NCBI RefSeq assembly: GCF_003097655.1
Contig: NZ_QCZH01000023.1
Location: forward strand, 1-61,214
Direction of reading: 5' to 3'
Origin: Flavobacterium laiguense
Lineage (GTDB): Bacteria > Bacteroidota > Bacteroidia > Flavobacteriales > Flavobacteriaceae
Length of the DNA: 61,214 nt
Position numbers and translations under genes: made by a program. The notes under the pieces were generated by a model. The model searched no databases and was not told the DNA's origin. It saw only the letters and a list, made by a program, of their open reading frames with translations. This document shows positions 8,526 through 17,799 of this stretch, one piece after another (positions within the stretch are counted from its first letter, which is position 1; each line of letters opens with the position of its first letter).

Positions 8526-10647
8526 TTGTTTTTCCTCCATAAATACCATGATTTTTATCTGGATAAATTTGAGAGTCAAATTGTTTGTTGGCTTGAATTA
8601 AGGCTTCCATCATTTGCATTGAGTTTTGAACATGCACATTGTCATCCGCAGAACCGTGAATCAACAAGAACTTTCCTTTTAATTTACCCACATGATTGAT
8701 AGGCGAATTTTGATCGTATCCACTTGCGTTTTCTTGCGGTGTTTGCATGTATCTTTCTGTGTATATGCTGTCATAAAAACGCCAGTTGGTTACTGGTGCC
8801 ACTGCGATTGCCATTTTGAAAACATCGGCTCCCTGAAAAATACAATTAGACGCCATAAAACCTCCAAAAGACCAACCAAAAATACCAATTCTTGATTTAT
8901 CCACATACGGATAGTTCCCTAATACTTTGGCAGCATCAATTTGATCCTCTACTTCATATTTCCCTAATTGCAATTGGGTTACCTTCTTGAAATCGGCACC
9001 TTTGAAACCCGTTCCACGGCCGTCAACACAAGCAACAATATATCCTTGTTGTGCCAACATCATAAACCAATACTCATTAGAACTACCCCATTGATTTACC
9101 ACTTGTTGAGAACCTGGCCCTGAATATTGAAACATCAAAACAGAATATTTCTTGGATGCATCAAAATCTGTTGGTTTTAAAATCCAAGCATTTAGCTCAT
9201 TCCCTTTTTCCGTTTTCAAAACAAAAAACTCTTTAGAAGGCAAATTATACCCTTTCAATTTTGCAGCAAGATCTTGATTGTTTTCGATAACTTGAATTTC
9301 TTTCCCTGCTTTTGATTCATTTAAAGTATAAATGGTCGGCTGAGAAGCGCTTGAGAATGTATTAATGTAATATTGAAAATTAGGACTAAAGGTTGCCGCA
9401 TTTCCACCTACGTTTTTAGATAAACGTATTTTGTTTTTTCCGTCAAGAGCAATTCTATAAACATCACGATTGATTGACCCGTTTTCTACCGATTGGTAAA
9501 AAACAGTTTTTGTTTTTTCGTCGAAACCGTAGTATGAAGTAACCTCCCAGTTTCCTTTAGTAACTTGATTTTTCAGCTTTCCAGTTTTATCATAAACATA
9601 AATATGATTGAAACCGTCTTTTTCGCTCGTCCAAATAAAGCTATTGTCTTGTAAGAATGTCAAATTATCGGTAACATCAACATAAGCTTTGTCTTTTTCA
9701 TTTAAGACCACTTTTGCAATGGCTGTTGTCCCGTCAACAAATAACAAATCCAGATTATCTTGGTGGCGATTTAAAACCTGTGCCGACAACACATTGTTAT
9801 CATTTGTCCATTGTAATCTCGCTATATAAAAGTCATTATAGTTTCCTAAGTCAACTTTTTTAGTAGCATTGCTTGCAGCGTCATACATATGCAATGAAAC
9901 TACTGAATTTTTCTCTCCTGCTTTTGGATATTTGAATGTTTCAATTGTTGGATATAAACTTTTTTGAAAAATTGACATTGAAAATTCTGGAACTTCGCTT
10001 TCATCAAAACGGATGTAGGCTATTTTTTTGCTGTCTTTACTCCAATCGAATGCTCTTACAAAAGCAAACTCTTCTTCATAAACCCAGTCTGTAATTCCAT
10101 TAATGACAGCATTCTTTTTCCCGTCTGTAGTAATTGCAGTTGATTTTTTCGAAGCTAAGTCATATATGTATAAGTTATTTTCTTTAGCATAAGCGATTTT
10201 AGTCCCATCAGGAGAAAAAGCTGGTTCTTGCACTTGAAAATCAAAAAGTTTTGTCAGCGTTTTGGCAGCAATATCATATAAAAAATAATCTGCAGTAAAT
10301 GAGTGGCGGAATATTTGATTGCTATTACATGCTATTAACAGCTGCTTTTCAGAAGAGTCAAACGTATAACTGTCAATTCCATTAGTCAGTTCTTTAAAAT
10401 TCTTAGTATCAATTAGGTTTGATACTTTTTTAAGTGTTGCAAAATCATAAAGATCGATTTGCATACTCTTTGTAGCCCTGTCAGAATTCAACACCGTATA
10501 TTGATTAGTCTTCTTCATTGATTGCAATTCCTCCATGCCTTTGGCACGAAATGAACCTGTGAAAATTTCATCAACCGTTATTTTTTGTTGCCCAAAAACG
10601 GTAAAACACAAAAATAAAAGTAAGGCTGTAAATCTATTTGAATACAT
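8476..10647 (-). CDS. S9 family peptidase, dipeptidyl-peptidase IV type
   Basis: 723 residues. Signal peptide (MYSNRFTALLLFLCFTVFGQ), then a DPPIV-type beta-propeller (about 70-470) and an alpha/beta-hydrolase domain. The catalytic triad is visible: Ser593 in GIFGWSFGGFMAS, Asp669 in HGSADDNVHVQ and His700 in DKNHGIYGG. The spacing is close to that of mammalian DPP-IV. The propeller Glu pair is represented by WVYEEEFAF. It should release X-Pro or X-Ala dipeptides in the periplasm or at the cell surface, which the neighbouring POT transporters could import. The last 16 codons including the stop are duplicated downstream of the ORF6N gene. Confidence 0.93.
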   Translation of the reverse strand: MYSNRFTALLLFLCFTVFGQQKITVDEIFTGSFRAKGMEELQSMKKTNQYTVLNSDRATKSMQIDLYDFATLKKVSNLIDTKNFKELTNGIDSYTFDSSEKQLLIACNSNQIFRHSFTADYFLYDIAAKTLTKLFDFQVQEPAFSPDGTKIAYAKENNLYIYDLASKKSTAITTDGKKNAVINGITDWVYEEEFAFVRAFDWSKDSKKIAYIRFDESEVPEFSMSIFQKSLYPTIETFKYPKAGEKNSVVSLHMYDAASNATKKVDLGNYNDFYIARLQWTNDNNVLSAQVLNRHQDNLDLLFVDGTTAIAKVVLNEKDKAYVDVTDNLTFLQDNSFIWTSEKDGFNHIYVYDKTGKLKNQVTKGNWEVTSYYGFDEKTKTVFYQSVENGSINRDVYRIALDGKNKIRLSKNVGGNAATFSPNFQYYINTFSSASQPTIYTLNESKAGKEIQVIENNQDLAAKLKGYNLPSKEFFVLKTEKGNELNAWILKPTDFDASKKYSVLMFQYSGPGSQQVVNQWGSSNEYWFMMLAQQGYIVACVDGRGTGFKGADFKKVTQLQLGKYEVEDQIDAAKVLGNYPYVDKSRIGIFGWSFGGFMASNCIFQGADVFKMAIAVAPVTNWRFYDSIYTERYMQTPQENASGYDQNSPINHVGKLKGKFLLIHGSADDNVHVQNSMQMMEALIQANKQFDSQIYPDKNHGIYGGKTRIQLYNKMTNFIKENL

Positions 10648-10904
10648 AATAATGATTTAAATAATAAAAAGGGACAATTTTAGTGAAAAATTTACAATTA
10701 ACCGCTCTTTTTTGTGTTAAAAATAAAAAAAAGAGACTTTAATCCATAGTCTCATTTTTCTTTCATAAGTTTCTTTTTTTTTAGTAAATTTAACGTCTAT
10801 CATTAGCTGTTACATCTCTGAAAATAAGTTTCTTAGGTTATTTAGAATCCGAATTGACATTCTGACTTTTATTTTTACCTAAAAAAAAACAAATACCTGG
10901 TTTT

Positions 10905-13900
10905 ATGTCAAAACAAGTACTTGCCCTTATTCCTTTTTTCATAATTCAATTCTCGGCAAATAGTCAAGCTATTGATTATGGAGCAACTAAATATAAATCC
11001 AACTTCAATTTATTTCGCGATGGCTCTCCTTATTTTTCTAAGCTGTGGTTTATGCTCGTTCTTTTTTCCATATTCTTTCTTCTATTCAAATTCCTAATCG
11101 AAAAAAAATCAACTTACAGTAGGAATTTTGCTAACAATAATTCGAGGGGGGCAATCGATTCCGAAGAAATAAAAAATTATTTTTTATTTATAGGGATACT
11201 TTTCGTGACCTCCGAAATTTTAAATGCTGTATTTATCCCTAACCACAACCCAGATTTAGAGCTCAATATATTCATTGGGGCTACCTGTCTCATTATTTAC
11301 GCATTAACTACTCAATTTTTATTTTTCGCAAAACATATTACAAAACCATTTTACATCATTTTCCTACTTTACGCAGCACTAACCTTATATAAAATCGCCA
11401 GCTATCCTTTTGACACTATCACCTATACCGATTTGCTTCTTATTCTTTTCTTTGCCTATACTGTTTTCAAAAATTTTAAGCATTATATAGGGTTTATGAC
11501 AGTCATTTTTCTAGTGCTTTTCGTATTGTTACTCGATAAAACGAGCGAGACAAAACAATTGGTTACCCTAATTAATAGCTATTTTGCTGTCCTAATCATC
11601 AATTATGCTCGAAGAATTTCTTTCCTAAACACCCAAGACAAACTCGTCTTTACAGACAACATCATCAACCACTCCAATACTATTTCTATCGCAACCGATA
11701 AATTTGGAAACGTACTCTACTGTAATAATAGCATCGAAAAAATTCTGGGATATAAGCCAGAAGAAGTTATGGGCATGAATTTCTGGAAACTGACCGAGTA
11801 CAAGGATTTTAAAGCCATCGATTATAATTTAATATACACTCCAAATAAAATTTCTTCTTGTGTATTAAAATGCAAAAACGGGAATTATAAGAGCATTCAA
11901 TGGACAGATCAAAAACACCATGACAATCTGTTCGTAGCCAACTGTCTCGATGTGACAGATAAAGTGATAGCGGAAGAAAAATTCCAAAATTTACTGGAAA
12001 ATGCATCGGATATTATTTTTGAAACCGACAATCAAGGCAATTATATTTTTATCAATCAATATGCCGAAACCCTCACAGGATATAGTAACACAACACTGTT
12101 AGGCAAGAATTTTACAACAGTTGTACAGGCCGATTATGCTTCAATTGTGAAAAACCACTACACTCAAACCCTAAAAGACAAATCCCGTTTTGACACCATT
12201 GAGTTTCCTATGGTTAAAAAAAATGGAAAAACTTTATGGCTGTCACAAAACGTAACGATAAAAAGAAATCTTTCAGGAAAAATCACGGGATATTCTGGCA
12301 TCGCCAGAGACATTTCGGTCTCCAAAAAATTAGAGGCACAAGAGGCAAAACGACTTGAAAAATTGAATCAATTGACTCTTGTTTCTAATAAATTAGCCAA
12401 TTTAGACTTTTTCAGTTTTGGCACTACTATAGAATTACTGCAACACATTACCAAAGAAGTTTCGTTTGCCTTACAAATTAATCGGGTCAGTTTATGGAAA
12501 AACCATCCAGATCACATTGAATTAACCAACTTATACATAAAAAATGAAGACAAACATTATGACGAATTCATTTTAAACAAAACGGATTTTCCTATCTATT
12601 TTAACACTATAGAAAACCAACCCGTCCTTATAGCCTCAGATGCACTAAATGATCCACAAACAATAGAGCTCACTGATGTTTATTTCAAAGAAAATAACAT
12701 TAAATCATTATTGGACTTTCCTATTTATGTTTCAGGAAATCTAATGGCCATCTTCTGTCTTGAAGCTACAAATCAAATTAAAATATGGGAAGAAGCAGAT
12801 GTTAATTTCACTAAAACTGTTACAGAGACTATAGCACTGGCTCTTGAAATAATTAAACGAAAAGAAGTTGAAAAACTGATTATTTACAAAAGTGAGTTAC
12901 TCACTTCGATTTCAAGAATAACCGAAAAATTGCTTCACACCAATGACATAACCGATGTTTTTAATAACTCCATCAATGACATCGGGAAGACCACTAAAGT
13001 CGATCGGTTTTATTATTTTGAAAATGACATTACAACCAATCTTTTAAGTCAAAAATTTGAATGGTCTAGTCGCGAAGAACTCCAAGAAATAAACAATCCG
13101 GAATTACAAAACATTCCACAAGATGCCATACCCGAACTACTGGAGGTAATTCTAAACAACAAGCCATTTCTTTTTCTGGTAAAAGACATTCCTGAGGGGG
13201 ATTTCAAAACTGTTCTAGAAAAACAATCCATACTGTCTATTTTAATTTTGCCTATATTCATCAAGACTGTTTTTCATGGCTATATCGGCTTTGATGACTG
13301 CACCTCCGAACGAATTTGGAACATCGACGAAATCAACATTTTGCAGACCCTTACTAATAATATTTCGGCAACTATGGAACGTATTGTCAACGAAAATACG
13401 ATTCGCGAAAGTGAAGAGAAATTCAAATTGCTAGCCCATAATATTCCCGGAAGCGTCTATTTGGTCAAATGCAATCCCGAAAGAACAAAACTATTTTTAA
13501 ATGACGAAATTGAAATATTGACAGGCTATTCAAAAGCCGACTTCTTTAGCAACAAGATTAGCCTCACTCAACTCTATCATCCGGAAGATAAAACCCGAAT
13601 TCGTTCGGAGATAGACCAGGCCATAAGTCTGGGAAAACCCTTTCAAATCAGCGGGCGTTTGAACCGAAAAAACGGAGAATGTGTTTGGATTGAAGAGCAT
13701 GGCGAAACCGTCGTATTAAATCAAGGAAACGCCTATATCGTTGGGGTAATACTAAATATTACCGAACGCAAAAATGCCGAAAACATCATGAAGGCTAAAG
13801 AACTTGCCGAAGCCTCAAATCTAGCCAAAACACAATTTTTAGCTAATATGAGTCACGAAATCAGAACCCCCCTAAACGGCATAATCGGTTTTAACAATTT

Positions 13901-15362
13901 ACTTTTAAAAACAAAACTAACCGACTTACAAGAGCAATACTTACTAACGGTAAACCAATCGGCAGATTCTTTGCTCGAAATAATAAATGACATCCTTGAT
14001 TTATCAAAAATTGAAGCCAGAAAACTCGAATTGCACATTCATAAAACAAATTTACACAACACCATCAATCAAGCAATTGACATAGTCAAGTTTTCTGCTC
14101 ACGCAAAAAATATAGAACTTATTTTAAACATTGCAGATGACGTACCCTGTACTACTTGGATTGATGAAATTAGATTGAAACAAGTCTTAATAAACCTACT
14201 CGGAAATGCAATAAAATTTACCTCAGAAGGGGAAGTCGAACTCGAAGTACAATGTGACAAAATCACAAAGCATCGGTCCCTATTGAAATTTTTCATACGA
14301 GATACCGGAATCGGGATAAAACCCGAAAATCAGAAAAAAATATTTGAAGTGTTCTCACAAGAAGACGATTCAATCAATCGGAAATATGGCGGGACCGGTT
14401 TAGGATTACCGATTACCAACGAACTATTATCCTTAATGGGTGGACATTTACAACTAAAAAGCAGTTCAAAAGGAAGTGTTTTCTATTTTGAAATCAAAAT
14501 CAAATCAGAGCATTCTGAAAGAAATAAAATAACAGAAAACAATACAATACAAAATGTTTTAATAGTCGAAAATAATCTCACCAATAGCAAAGTGCTAGAG
14601 CAAATGCTATTTAGCTTTGGCATTCAATCTGAAACCATCACGAATTCAAAAAAAATAATACAAAAGCTAAACGGAAACGGAACCGAAACAAAAAAATTCG
14701 ATTTGCTACTCTTAGACTATAATCTGATTGGAAAAGAGGCCTTAGAGGAAATGCTAACTATTGATGAAATAGCAAAAAAACCGATTGTATTGATGCATCA
14801 TTCCAATTCTAATGACACTCTTTTTATACAAAAAAACGCCATTACCCCAATTCTAAAACCCGTAAAAAAAGGCCTCTTACTAAACATTTTACACCAAATT
14901 GAGAACCCTTCCAAAGAGAAAAAACTAATCAAAAACAACACCCGGATTGAAAAGGTAATTGATGTAGATCATATCAAAATTCTCATCGTAGAAGACAATA
15001 AGATCAACATGTTGTTGTCTAAAACATTGGTCAAAAAAATAATTCCAAATGCCAATATTTTCGAAGCTACAAATGGGGTCGAAGCCATCGTTGCTCACCA
15101 AAGTTACACTCCTCATATCATCATTATGGATCTCCAAATGCCTGTAATGAATGGATATGAGGCTAGCCAAAAAATAAGAGCGATAGATACTGACTGCATT
15201 ATCATTGCGCTCTCCGCAGAAATCATAGCCGAGGAGAAAGAAATTTTCCGCAATCACGGAATGAATGATTACATTTCAAAACCTATTCACAAAGAAATTC
15301 TCGAAAACACCTTGCTAAAATGGGTAAAAACAATAAAATCCCAAAAGAATAATTCTTTTTGA
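10905..15362 (+). CDS. Large hybrid sensor histidine kinase (PAS/GAF, two receiver domains)
   Basis: 1485 residues. Order: signal-like N-terminus, about six membrane helices (50-235), PAS (about 245-345), PAS (355-470), two GAF-like domains (about 490-650 and 660-830), PAS (845-955), HisKA with phospho-acceptor His984 in NMSHEIRTPLNG, HATPase (DTGIGIKPEN, GGTGLGLPI), first receiver (about 1210-1325, Asp1271) and second receiver (about 1345-1470, Asp1409 in MDLQMPVMNG). The first receiver has VENN where an acidic pair is expected, so its phosphorylation is doubtful. No separate output protein adjoins. It is divergent from the peptidase and followed by HMG-CoA reductase 84 bp on. Signal sensed is unknown. 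Confidence 0.9.
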   Translation: MSKQVLALIPFFIIQFSANSQAIDYGATKYKSNFNLFRDGSPYFSKLWFMLVLFSIFFLLFKFLIEKKSTYSRNFANNNSRGAIDSEEIKNYFLFIGILFVTSEILNAVFIPNHNPDLELNIFIGATCLIIYALTTQFLFFAKHITKPFYIIFLLYAALTLYKIASYPFDTITYTDLLLILFFAYTVFKNFKHYIGFMTVIFLVLFVLLLDKTSETKQLVTLINSYFAVLIINYARRISFLNTQDKLVFTDNIINHSNTISIATDKFGNVLYCNNSIEKILGYKPEEVMGMNFWKLTEYKDFKAIDYNLIYTPNKISSCVLKCKNGNYKSIQWTDQKHHDNLFVANCLDVTDKVIAEEKFQNLLENASDIIFETDNQGNYIFINQYAETLTGYSNTTLLGKNFTTVVQADYASIVKNHYTQTLKDKSRFDTIEFPMVKKNGKTLWLSQNVTIKRNLSGKITGYSGIARDISVSKKLEAQEAKRLEKLNQLTLVSNKLANLDFFSFGTTIELLQHITKEVSFALQINRVSLWKNHPDHIELTNLYIKNEDKHYDEFILNKTDFPIYFNTIENQPVLIASDALNDPQTIELTDVYFKENNIKSLLDFPIYVSGNLMAIFCLEATNQIKIWEEADVNFTKTVTETIALALEIIKRKEVEKLIIYKSELLTSISRITEKLLHTNDITDVFNNSINDIGKTTKVDRFYYFENDITTNLLSQKFEWSSREELQEINNPELQNIPQDAIPELLEVILNNKPFLFLVKDIPEGDFKTVLEKQSILSILILPIFIKTVFHGYIGFDDCTSERIWNIDEINILQTLTNNISATMERIVNENTIRESEEKFKLLAHNIPGSVYLVKCNPERTKLFLNDEIEILTGYSKADFFSNKISLTQLYHPEDKTRIRSEIDQAISLGKPFQISGRLNRKNGECVWIEEHGETVVLNQGNAYIVGVILNITERKNAENIMKAKELAEASNLAKTQFLANMSHEIRTPLNGIIGFNNLLLKTKLTDLQEQYLLTVNQSADSLLEIINDILDLSKIEARKLELHIHKTNLHNTINQAIDIVKFSAHAKNIELILNIADDVPCTTWIDEIRLKQVLINLLGNAIKFTSEGEVELEVQCDKITKHRSLLKFFIRDTGIGIKPENQKKIFEVFSQEDDSINRKYGGTGLGLPITNELLSLMGGHLQLKSSSKGSVFYFEIKIKSEHSERNKITENNTIQNVLIVENNLTNSKVLEQMLFSFGIQSETITNSKKIIQKLNGNGTETKKFDLLLLDYNLIGKEALEEMLTIDEIAKKPIVLMHHSNSNDTLFIQKNAITPILKPVKKGLLLNILHQIENPSKEKKLIKNNTRIEKVIDVDHIKILIVEDNKINMLLSKTLVKKIIPNANIFEATNGVEAIVAHQSYTPHIIIMDLQMPVMNGYEASQKIRAIDTDCIIIALSAEIIAEEKEIFRNHGMNDYISKPIHKEILENTLLKWVKTIKSQKNNSF

Positions 15363-15446
15363 ATTTGACATTCCCATTGGAATCCCCATTGACATTGGTT
15401 TTTGAAAACGTATCTTTGCAACACCATTACCTTTAATCAATAGACA

Positions 15447-16769
15447 ATGAACAACGCTGTTGCTGGATTTTCTAAATTATCCAAAGAAGAAAAAATAAAC
15501 TGGATTGCCAATCACTATTTTTCAACCCCAAGTGAGGCTATCTCACTCCTTAAAAACTATTGGAATACTGACGATAAAATTCAAAGGCTCCATGATGAGT
15601 TCATAGAAAATACCATAACCAATTTCTATATTCCATTGGGTGTTGCCCCAAATTTTTTGATTAACGGCAAATATAGTATCATTCCAATGGCCATTGAAGA
15701 AAGCTCGGTAGTGGCCGCTGCCGCAAAAGCTGCTAAGTTTTGGTCCACTCGCGGAGGATTTAAAACCACCGTTATCAATACCGAAAAAATAGGACAGGTC
15801 CATTTTATATACAAAGGGGAAGAGTCAAAATTATATTTGTTTTTTGCACAATTGAAATCAAAATTGTTCGAAGCTACAGAAAGCATTACCAAAAACATGC
15901 AAAAACGTGGTGGTGGAATTTTAGACATTATTCTAAAAGACAAAACAAATTTACTGCCAAACTACTATCAACTTCACGCTACTTTTGAAACTAAAGACAG
16001 CATGGGAGCCAACTTCATCAATTCCTGTTTGGAGCAATTTGCCAAAACCTTAAAAGAGGAAGCGCTGGAGTATGAGTTATTTTCGGAAGAGGAGAAAAAC
16101 ATACAGGTTGTCATGAGCATCCTTTCTAATTATGTCCCTAATTGCATTGTTCGAGCCGAAGTTTCTTGTCCTATCGAAGAATTAGCAGAAAAACATATTT
16201 TAAACCCTCAAGATTTTGCCGAAAAATTTGTTCAAGCCGTTCAAATTGCAGAGGTAGAACCTTTTCGTGCAGTAACCCACAATAAAGGTATCATGAACGG
16301 AATTGATGCTGTCGTGCTTGCTACAGGAAACGATTTTAGGGCCGTAGAAGCTGGCATACACGCATATGCCTCTAGAAACGGTCATTATTCTAGTTTATCA
16401 CATGCTAAAATAGAAAATGGAATTTTTAGTTTCTGGTTAGAAATTCCGTTGGCTTTAGGAACTGTTGGCGGATTAACGTCCCTTCATCCTTTGGTAAAAT
16501 TATCATTGGAAATGCTTGAAAAGCCTTCTGCCAAAGAGTTAATGCAGATCGTTGCCGTAGCGGGATTGGCACAAAACTTTGCTGCATTGCGTTCCTTGAC
16601 CACAACAGGAATTCAAGACGGACACATGAAAATGCATTTGAATAATATTCTAAACCAGTTTGAGGCCAATGATGAAGAACGTGTTTTGATAAAAAAGCAC
16701 TTCAAACACCACGTCGTTTCCCACAGTGCTGTTGTAGATTATATTGAAAATTTAAGAAAAAATGTTTAA
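15447..16769 (+). CDS. mvaA: Hydroxymethylglutaryl-CoA reductase, class II
   Basis: 440 residues. Forms mevalonate from HMG-CoA in the cytoplasm. Family landmarks are visible: ENTITNFYIPLGVAPNF (substrate-binding ENxxG-like segment), EESSVVAAAAKAAK (catalytic Glu), DSMGANFIN (cofactor-binding), GTVGG and a late HHVVSHSAV histidine segment. Class II enzymes are often called 'degradative', but a biosynthetic role is implied here because kinase and decarboxylase genes of the mevalonate route are nearby. The next gene, a GHMP kinase, starts 6 bp after the stop, so the two form an operon. Confidence 0.93.
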   Translation: MNNAVAGFSKLSKEEKINWIANHYFSTPSEAISLLKNYWNTDDKIQRLHDEFIENTITNFYIPLGVAPNFLINGKYSIIPMAIEESSVVAAAAKAAKFWSTRGGFKTTVINTEKIGQVHFIYKGEESKLYLFFAQLKSKLFEATESITKNMQKRGGGILDIILKDKTNLLPNYYQLHATFETKDSMGANFINSCLEQFAKTLKEEALEYELFSEEEKNIQVVMSILSNYVPNCIVRAEVSCPIEELAEKHILNPQDFAEKFVQAVQIAEVEPFRAVTHNKGIMNGIDAVVLATGNDFRAVEAGIHAYASRNGHYSSLSHAKIENGIFSFWLEIPLALGTVGGLTSLHPLVKLSLEMLEKPSAKELMQIVAVAGLAQNFAALRSLTTTGIQDGHMKMHLNNILNQFEANDEERVLIKKHFKHHVVSHSAVVDYIENLRKNV

Positions 16770-16775
16770 GTTAAA

Positions 16776-17687
16776 ATGAAAAAAACATTTTACAGCAACG
16801 GAAAACTATTAATAACAGGAGAATATTTGGTTCTTGATGGAGCAAAAGCATTGGCATTACCCACAAAATTTGGGCAAAACCTGATTCTAGAAAATGGGAC
16901 GAATCAAGAAATAAAATGGACCAGCTATGATGCCGATGAAAGCGTTTGGTTTGAAGAAACAATTCCGTATTCATCAATTATTTCCACAGCTCCTCTCGAA
17001 AAAGAATCGGTAACAAACACACTAATTGCCATTTTAAGGGAAGCTCATTTATTGAATCCTAATTTAATCCTAAACTCAGAGGGTTACAGCATCACTACTC
17101 ATTTAACTTTTCCTAAAAAATGGGGCCTGGGAACCTCTTCTACTTTAATAAACAATATAGCGCTCTGGTTCGGAATAGATGCTTTTTTACTGCTTAAAAA
17201 CAGTTTTGGAGGTAGCGGCTACGATATTGCCTGCGCACAAAACAACTGCCCTATTGTTTATCATTTAGAACACGGAAAACCTATCGTTGAGAAAGTAAAT
17301 TTCAACCCAACATTTACAGGAAACCTATATTTTGTCTATCTCAATCAAAAACAAAGCAGCAAAAATGCCATTGCAGCTTATAATGAGAAAAAAAATAATT
17401 TAGAAACGTATATAGAAGCTATAAACCAACTCACTGAAACGGTTTTAAATGCAAAAGACGAAAATACTTTTGCAAAAGCATTAGAAAATCACGAAACAGA
17501 ACTAAGCTCCATTCTTGAAATAAAAACAGTTAAAGAATCTTTATTTCCTGATTTTAGAGGAACCGTTAAAAGTCTTGGGGCTTGGGGTGGAGATTTTGTA
17601 TTGGTGATTTCACAAAACAATCCTAGTCCCTATTTTACTTCGAAAGGATACACAACCGTAATTCCATATCATGAAATGATTTTATAA
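16776..17687 (+). CDS. GYDIA-family GHMP kinase, candidate phosphomevalonate kinase
   Basis: 303 residues. GHMP-kinase fold: N-terminal SNGKLLITGEYLVLDGAKAL, phosphate-binding loop LGTSSTLINN and the literal GYDIA motif in FGGSGYDIACAQ. The substrate is not established for this family. The gene is 6 bp downstream of HMG-CoA reductase, and the window holds separate mevalonate kinase and diphosphomevalonate decarboxylase genes but no classical phosphomevalonate kinase. I therefore infer, without proof, that this is the candidate for that step. A bidirectional terminator follows. Confidence 0.85.
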   Translation: MKKTFYSNGKLLITGEYLVLDGAKALALPTKFGQNLILENGTNQEIKWTSYDADESVWFEETIPYSSIISTAPLEKESVTNTLIAILREAHLLNPNLILNSEGYSITTHLTFPKKWGLGTSSTLINNIALWFGIDAFLLLKNSFGGSGYDIACAQNNCPIVYHLEHGKPIVEKVNFNPTFTGNLYFVYLNQKQSSKNAIAAYNEKKNNLETYIEAINQLTETVLNAKDENTFAKALENHETELSSILEIKTVKESLFPDFRGTVKSLGAWGGDFVLVISQNNPSPYFTSKGYTTVIPYHEMIL

Positions 17688-17740
17688 AACAGAAATCAAT
17701 TTCTTTTTATGAATTAAACTCAAAATCCATACCAAACAAA

Positions 17741-17780
17741 AAACCCGATACTTTCTATTTTAGAAGTATCGGGTTTCTTT
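17741..17780. terminator. Bidirectional Rho-independent terminator
   Basis: Perfect 13-bp stem (17741-17753 with 17764-17776, arm AAACCCGATACTT). T-rich on the plus side and A-rich on the other, between the convergent GHMP kinase and PpiD-like genes. Confidence 0.88.
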
Positions 17781-17799
17781 ATATTTGGATAATTACTGT

